NCBI GenBank assembly: GCA_964383535.1
Contig: CAYLHS010000048.1
Span: 1-17,045, forward strand
Origin: CAYLHS01 sp964383535
GTDB lineage: Bacteria; Actinomycetota; Acidimicrobiia; Spongiisociales; UBA4744
DNA: 17,045 bases
Direction: 5' to 3'
Shown here: positions 13,271-17,045 of the stretch, piece by piece
Position numbering within the stretch: position 1 is the stretch's first letter
How the letters are laid out: every line of letters starts with the position of its first letter
Translations under genes and position numbers: made by a program
Notes under the pieces: model-generated
Seen by the model: the letters and a program-made list of their open reading frames with translations, nothing else
Database searches by the model: none
Told to the model about the DNA's origin: nothing

Positions 13271-13815
13271 CGATGGCGCCGCTACTGCTGCTCGCCCAAG
13301 CCGATGAGGGCAGGTCCGGCCTGTTCCTCATCATCCCGGAGATCCACGAGCTGATCTGGGGCATTGTCAGCTTCGCGGTCCTCGCGTTCTTCCTGTGGAA
13401 GTTCGCGGGTCCGGCGCTGAACCGGATGCTCGACGCACGCCAGCAGGCGGTCGTCGGCGGGTTGCAGGAGGCCGAGCAGGCGAAACAGGAGGCGCAGGAC
13501 CTCCTCGACGACTACCGCCAGCAGCTCGCCAACGCCAAGGACGAGGGCAACCGGATCATCGAAGAGGCTCGCCAGACAGCCGAGACGATGCGAGACGAGC
13601 TGATGGCCAAGGCATCGTCCGAGGCGGATGAGATCGTCGCCAAGGCTCGCGGCGAGGTCATCGCCGAACGCGAGCGTGCACTCACCGAAGTACGACAAGA
13701 GGTCGCCGACCTGTCCATCGACCTGGCAGAGCGGGTCGTTCAGGGCAGTCTCGACCGTGAGGCCCAGCGAGGGCTCATCAACCGGTATCTGGACGAGCTC
13801 GAACGGATGAGCTGA
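13267..13815 (+). CDS. atpF: ATP synthase Fo subunit b
   Basis: Peripheral stalk. The 182-residue product has one membrane span (about 27-47, LIWGIVSFAVLAFFLWKF), then the typical AGPALNRMLDARQQAV and a long charged coiled coil (about 55-160) rich in Glu, Ala, Arg and Lys. The hydrophobic lead PLLLLAQADEG before the span resembles a signal-like extension. GTG 13267 lies in the atpE stop (GTGA overlap); ATG 13273 would remove two residues. Unlike in mycobacteria it is not fused to subunit delta, and there is no second b-type gene in the operon. Confidence 0.94.
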   Translation: MTMAPLLLLAQADEGRSGLFLIIPEIHELIWGIVSFAVLAFFLWKFAGPALNRMLDARQQAVVGGLQEAEQAKQEAQDLLDDYRQQLANAKDEGNRIIEEARQTAETMRDELMAKASSEADEIVAKARGEVIAERERALTEVRQEVADLSIDLAERVVQGSLDREAQRGLINRYLDELERMS

Positions 13816-14348
13816 TGAACGACCGGATCGAAGGGTACGCCGAGGCGATCTTCGCCATTGCGAACGCAGAAGGGAACCTGGACTCGGTCGAGGCCGAGAT
13901 GTACGCGGTCGCCCGTGCCATCGAGGCTTCTCCCGAACTGACCGACGCACTCGCCGATCCCCGCCTCCCGAACGAACGCAAGGAAGCAGTGCTCGCCGAC
14001 CTGCTCGAAGGCAAGGCGTCCGGCCTCACCTCTTCTTTCGTGCAGTTCGTCGCGCGCCTTGGCCGTGCACGGGACATCCCGGCGGTCGCGGACGCGTTCG
14101 TGGCTCGGTCGGCAGAGTCGCGCAACCGGGCGGTCGCAGAAGTCCGTGCGGCGGTCCCACTGGACGCCGAGACTCTCCGGCGGCTCGAGGAAGCGCTCGG
14201 CAGGGCTACCGGCAAGACCGTGGAGGTGAAACTCGTCGTCGATCCGAGTGTCGTCGGCGGCGTGGTCGCAACGGTCGGTGACACCGTGATCGACGGTTCG
14301 ATTCGCCATCGTCTCGAAAGCCTCCGTCAGACCCTGCAACGCCGATGA
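13815..14348 (+). CDS. atpH: ATP synthase F1 subunit delta
   Basis: Connects the top of F1 to the b stalk (OSCP family). The 177-residue product has the N-terminal six-helix domain (YAEAIFAIANAEG, 8-20, then LPNERKEAVLADLL) and the family C-terminal signature, here VDPSVVGGVVATVGDTVIDGS, ending in RHRLESLRQTL. The central segment (TSSFVQFVARLGRARDIP) is the usual hinge. Start ATG 13815 overlaps the atpF stop by 1 nt, so it is probably translationally coupled. Normal length for a stand-alone delta. Confidence 0.94.
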   Translation: MNDRIEGYAEAIFAIANAEGNLDSVEAEMYAVARAIEASPELTDALADPRLPNERKEAVLADLLEGKASGLTSSFVQFVARLGRARDIPAVADAFVARSAESRNRAVAEVRAAVPLDAETLRRLEEALGRATGKTVEVKLVVDPSVVGGVVATVGDTVIDGSIRHRLESLRQTLQRR

Positions 14349-14358
14349 AGGAGCAACG

Positions 14359-15870
14359 ATGGCCGAACTGACGCTTGACCCCAAAGACATCGCCGCTTCC
14401 CTTCGGAAGCACCTCCAGGACTGGAAGCCATCGATCGAGGCTGAAACCGTCGGGCACGTCACCTCCATCGCCGACGGTGTCGCCATCGTCAAGGGGCTCC
14501 CGAATGCGATGTCGTCAGAGCTCCTCGAATTCCCCGGCGGTCTCCTTGGGGTCGCACTCAACCTCGACGAGGAGTCCATCGGTGTGGTGCTGATGGGTGA
14601 GTTCTCTCACGTCGAAGAGGGATCGCCTGTCCGCTCGACTGGGAGGGTGCTCTCGATCGGCGTCGGTGACGGCCTGCTCGGACGGGTCATCGATTCGCTC
14701 GGCACCCCGATCGACGGCAAGGGGCCCATCAACACCACCGAGCGGCGCCTTCTCGAAGTACAGGCACCGTCGGTGGTGCAGCGCCAGCCGGTGAAAGAGC
14801 CACTCCAGACCGGCATCAAGGCGATCGACACGATGATCCCGATCGGCCGCGGTCAACGCGAGTTGATCATCGGCGACCGGCAGACGGGCAAGACGGCCGT
14901 CGCCGTCGACACGATCATCAACCAGAAGGGCCAGGGCGTGAAGTGCGTCTACGTCGCGATCGGTCAGAAAGCATCGACCGTCGCCGAGGTTGTCGACGCA
15001 CTCCACAAGCATGGCGCCATGGAGTACACGGTGGTGGTCAACGCTCCCGCGTCTGCACCTGCCGCGCTCCAGATGTACGCGCCGTACGCAGGCTCCGCGA
15101 TCGGCCAGTACTGGATGTACAAGGGTGAGCATGCCCTCATCGTGTTCGACGACCTCTCCAAGCAGGCCGTCGCCTATCGGGAGATCTCGCTGCTGCTACG
15201 CCGGCCGCCAGGTCGGGAGGCGTACCCTGGCGACGTCTTCTACCTGCACAGCCGTCTGCTCGAGCGGTGTGCCAAGCTGTCCGACGAGCTGGGCGGTGGG
15301 TCGCTCACCGGGCTTCCGATCGTCGAGACCAAGGCAGGCGACATCTCGGCGTACATCCCGACGAACGTCATCTCGATCACCGACGGACAGATCTTTCTCG
15401 AGACCGATCTGTTCTACTCGGGCGTGCGGCCCGCCATCAACGCTGGGACGTCGGTGTCTCGTGTCGGTGGGAGCGCCCAGGTCAAGGCGATGAGAAAGGT
15501 CTCTGGTCCGTTGCGCATCAACCTCGCCCAGTTTCGGGAGCTGGAGGCGTTCGCGGAGTTCGGAGCCGAGCTCGACTCGGCGAGTGCTGCACAGCTCGAA
15601 CGAGGCAAGCGGGTCGTCGAAGTACTCAAACAGCGGCAGTTCAGCCCGGTCCCGATCGAGGATCAGGTCGTTGCGATCCACGCGGTGACGAACGGCTTCA
15701 TGGACGACGTGCCCGTTGAGGCGATTCAGCGGTTCGAAGAGGAGCTGCATGCGTTCCTCAGGAGCCGCCACGGGGCGCTGCTCGATGTGATCTCGTCGAC
15801 GGGTTCGCTGCCGGAAGGCGATCAGCTCGACTCGGCGATCAACGGCTTCAAAGAGATCTTCGAGGCATAG
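14359..15870 (+). CDS. atpA: ATP synthase F1 subunit alpha
   Basis: Non-catalytic nucleotide-binding subunit of the alpha3-beta3 head. The 503-residue product has an N-terminal beta-barrel (about 27-93), Walker A GDRQTGKT (172-179), Walker B ALIVFDDLSKQA (259-270), YREISLLLRRPPGREAYPGD (partly, 273-292), and the arginine that reaches the catalytic site at Arg368 in SVSRVGGSAQ. It lacks the long C-terminal tail of mycobacterial alpha. ATG 14359 is 5 nt after AAGGAG (14348-14353), which overlaps the atpH stop. Confidence 0.98.
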   Translation: MAELTLDPKDIAASLRKHLQDWKPSIEAETVGHVTSIADGVAIVKGLPNAMSSELLEFPGGLLGVALNLDEESIGVVLMGEFSHVEEGSPVRSTGRVLSIGVGDGLLGRVIDSLGTPIDGKGPINTTERRLLEVQAPSVVQRQPVKEPLQTGIKAIDTMIPIGRGQRELIIGDRQTGKTAVAVDTIINQKGQGVKCVYVAIGQKASTVAEVVDALHKHGAMEYTVVVNAPASAPAALQMYAPYAGSAIGQYWMYKGEHALIVFDDLSKQAVAYREISLLLRRPPGREAYPGDVFYLHSRLLERCAKLSDELGGGSLTGLPIVETKAGDISAYIPTNVISITDGQIFLETDLFYSGVRPAINAGTSVSRVGGSAQVKAMRKVSGPLRINLAQFRELEAFAEFGAELDSASAAQLERGKRVVEVLKQRQFSPVPIEDQVVAIHAVTNGFMDDVPVEAIQRFEEELHAFLRSRHGALLDVISSTGSLPEGDQLDSAINGFKEIFEA

Positions 15871-15881
15871 GAGACGAGTCG

Positions 15882-16760
15882 GTGGCGAGCGCTGAGCTAC
15901 GGCTGACGAGGCGGCGGATCAAGTCCGTCCGGTCGACGAAGAAGATCACGCGTGCGATGGAACTCATCGCGGCATCGCGGATCGTCGGTGCTCAGCAACG
16001 CGTCGAGGCGTCGAAACCGTACGTCGCCCGGCTGGTCGACGTGATCCGCAACGTCGGCAGGGCCGCAGGAGGAACGTCGCACATGCTTCTCGACCGCCGG
16101 CCCGTCGCAACCGCAGGCATCGTTGTCGTTTCCTCCGACAGGGGACTGGCGGGTGCCTACAACTCCACGGTCATCAGACTCGCGGAACGCCGAGTCATCG
16201 AGTTGCGAGGCGACGGCGTCGATGTGCGGTTGTACGTCGTCGGCAAGAAGGCGAATACCTACTTCCGGTTCCGTGGCTATCACGTCGAGCGATCGTTCGT
16301 CGGCATGACCGACGCGCCGAACTACTCGGACGCCAGGGCGATCGCCAACTCGATCATGGAGGCGTACGCCGTCGGCGAGGTGGACCTGGTGGAGGTGTTC
16401 TACACCAGATACCGCTCGGCGCTCGTGCAGGAAGGGACCAGGCTGGAGCTCCTTCCGATCGTTCCACCTGGGGACGCTGAGGACAAGGCCGAAACGGTGT
16501 CATACTCGTTCGAGCCGTCACCGTCGGAGATCCTCGACCGTTTGCTGCCCAGGTATGTGGAAGCGGCCGCGTTCGGGATGCTGCTCGACTCGTCGGCGTC
16601 GGAGCACGCATCGCGACAGCGTGCGATGAAAGCGGCGACGGAAAACGCGGAGGAACTCATCAAGGTGTTGAGCCGGATGGCCAACCAGGCCCGTCAGGCA
16701 GAGATCACGACGGAGATCTCGGAGATCGTTGGCGGCGCGGAAGCGCTGCGTGAGGGATAG
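15882..16760 (+). CDS. atpG: ATP synthase F1 subunit gamma
   Basis: Central rotor shaft. The 292-residue product opens with the family signature LRLTRRRIKSVRSTKKITRA (partial) and MELIAASRI, has the Rossmann-like middle (VVVSSDRGLAGAYNS), and ends with the C-terminal helix MKAATENAEELIKVL and QARQAEITTEISEIVGGAEAL. GTG 15882 is 7 nt after AGGAGA (15869-15874), which overlaps the atpA stop. The mycobacterial gamma-specific loop was not looked for in detail. Secure call. Confidence 0.97.
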   Translation: MASAELRLTRRRIKSVRSTKKITRAMELIAASRIVGAQQRVEASKPYVARLVDVIRNVGRAAGGTSHMLLDRRPVATAGIVVVSSDRGLAGAYNSTVIRLAERRVIELRGDGVDVRLYVVGKKANTYFRFRGYHVERSFVGMTDAPNYSDARAIANSIMEAYAVGEVDLVEVFYTRYRSALVQEGTRLELLPIVPPGDAEDKAETVSYSFEPSPSEILDRLLPRYVEAAAFGMLLDSSASEHASRQRAMKAATENAEELIKVLSRMANQARQAEITTEISEIVGGAEALREG

Positions 16761-16768
16761 GAGCAAGC

Positions 16769-17045
16769 GTGGCAGAGGTCAAGAGCGTTGGGCGGATCGT
16801 CAGGGTGACGGGACCGGTCGTCGACGTCGAATTCCCGAAAGGTGAGCTGCCGGAGATCCTTCACGCCCTCGAGATCTCGTTCGAGGTCGACGGCAGGCAT
16901 GAGATGATCGTCGCCGAGGTCGCCCAACACCTCGGCGACGAGCGGGTACGGGCCGTTGCCATGAAGGGAACGGATGGCCTCGTGCGAGGGGCGGAGGTGC
17001 ACAACACCGGCGGGCCGATCACGGTGCCGGTCGGACCGAAGACGC
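16769..17045 (+). CDS. atpD: ATP synthase F1 subunit beta, 5' part
   Basis: Catalytic subunit; the window ends after 92 codons, so the nucleotide-binding domain is not visible. The translated start (MAEVKSVGRIVRVTGPVVDV, then EFPKGELPEILHALE) and VAEVAQHLGDERVRAVAM, DGLVRGAEV and TGGPITVPVG are the standard beta N-terminal barrel. GTG 16769 follows TAGGAG at the atpG stop by 6 nt. An atpC gene for subunit epsilon is expected next, outside the window. Confidence 0.95.
   Translation, partial: MAEVKSVGRIVRVTGPVVDVEFPKGELPEILHALEISFEVDGRHEMIVAEVAQHLGDERVRAVAMKGTDGLVRGAEVHNTGGPITVPVGPKT

Overview
This is a gene-dense, high-GC bacterial chromosomal segment. Every convincing gene is on the + strand, and GTG/TTG starts and start-stop overlaps are frequent. 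The order hom-thrC-rho-rpmE-(DUF1385)-prfA-prmC-...-tsaC-...-atp is the block known from Actinomycetota such as mycobacteria. Several details point to a deeper or different actinobacterial lineage, Acidimicrobiia-like as a guess: a DUF1385 gene between rpmE and prfA, separate b and delta ATP synthase genes, no wecA/rfe, and a Ser/Asp-rich insertion in Rho. The class assignment is inference.

Layout. (1) 68-2661: homoserine dehydrogenase and a long-type threonine synthase, overlapping by 4 bp; homoserine kinase is not next to them. (2) 2631-6568: a good promoter inside the end of thrC, a structured leader, then rho, rpmE (L31), a DUF1385 membrane protein and prfA (RF1), nearly abutting. (3) 6569-8893: an accessory-looking pocket with prmC, a SprT-like zinc peptidase, two paralogous 70-residue membrane proteins sharing a WW-x-PPW motif, an imperfect roughly 60-bp repeat of the prmC 3' end, and inverted and heptad repeats in the gaps. 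(4) 8894-10222: one continuous frame joining glutamate racemase (MurI) to a TsaC/YrdC threonylcarbamoyl-AMP synthase domain. (5) 10271-11542: glyA. (6) 11689-17045: the F1Fo ATP synthase operon atpZ-I-B-E-F-H-A-G-D, with atpD cut by the window edge.

Functionally the window combines threonine/glycine/one-carbon supply, transcription termination (Rho), translation termination (RF1 and its methylase PrmC), tRNA t6A formation (TsaC), peptidoglycan D-Glu supply (MurI) and ATP synthesis. Threonine links two parts: it is the product of hom/thrC and a substrate of TsaC.

The most unusual items are the MurI-TsaC fusion, the tandem WW-x-PPW membrane proteins, a family of 7-bp tandem arrays with a GAA core in three separate gaps, and mutually exclusive inverted repeats between prfA and prmC. 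No tRNA, rRNA, CRISPR array, transposase or prophage gene was seen. No gene-free stretch exceeds 300 bases.
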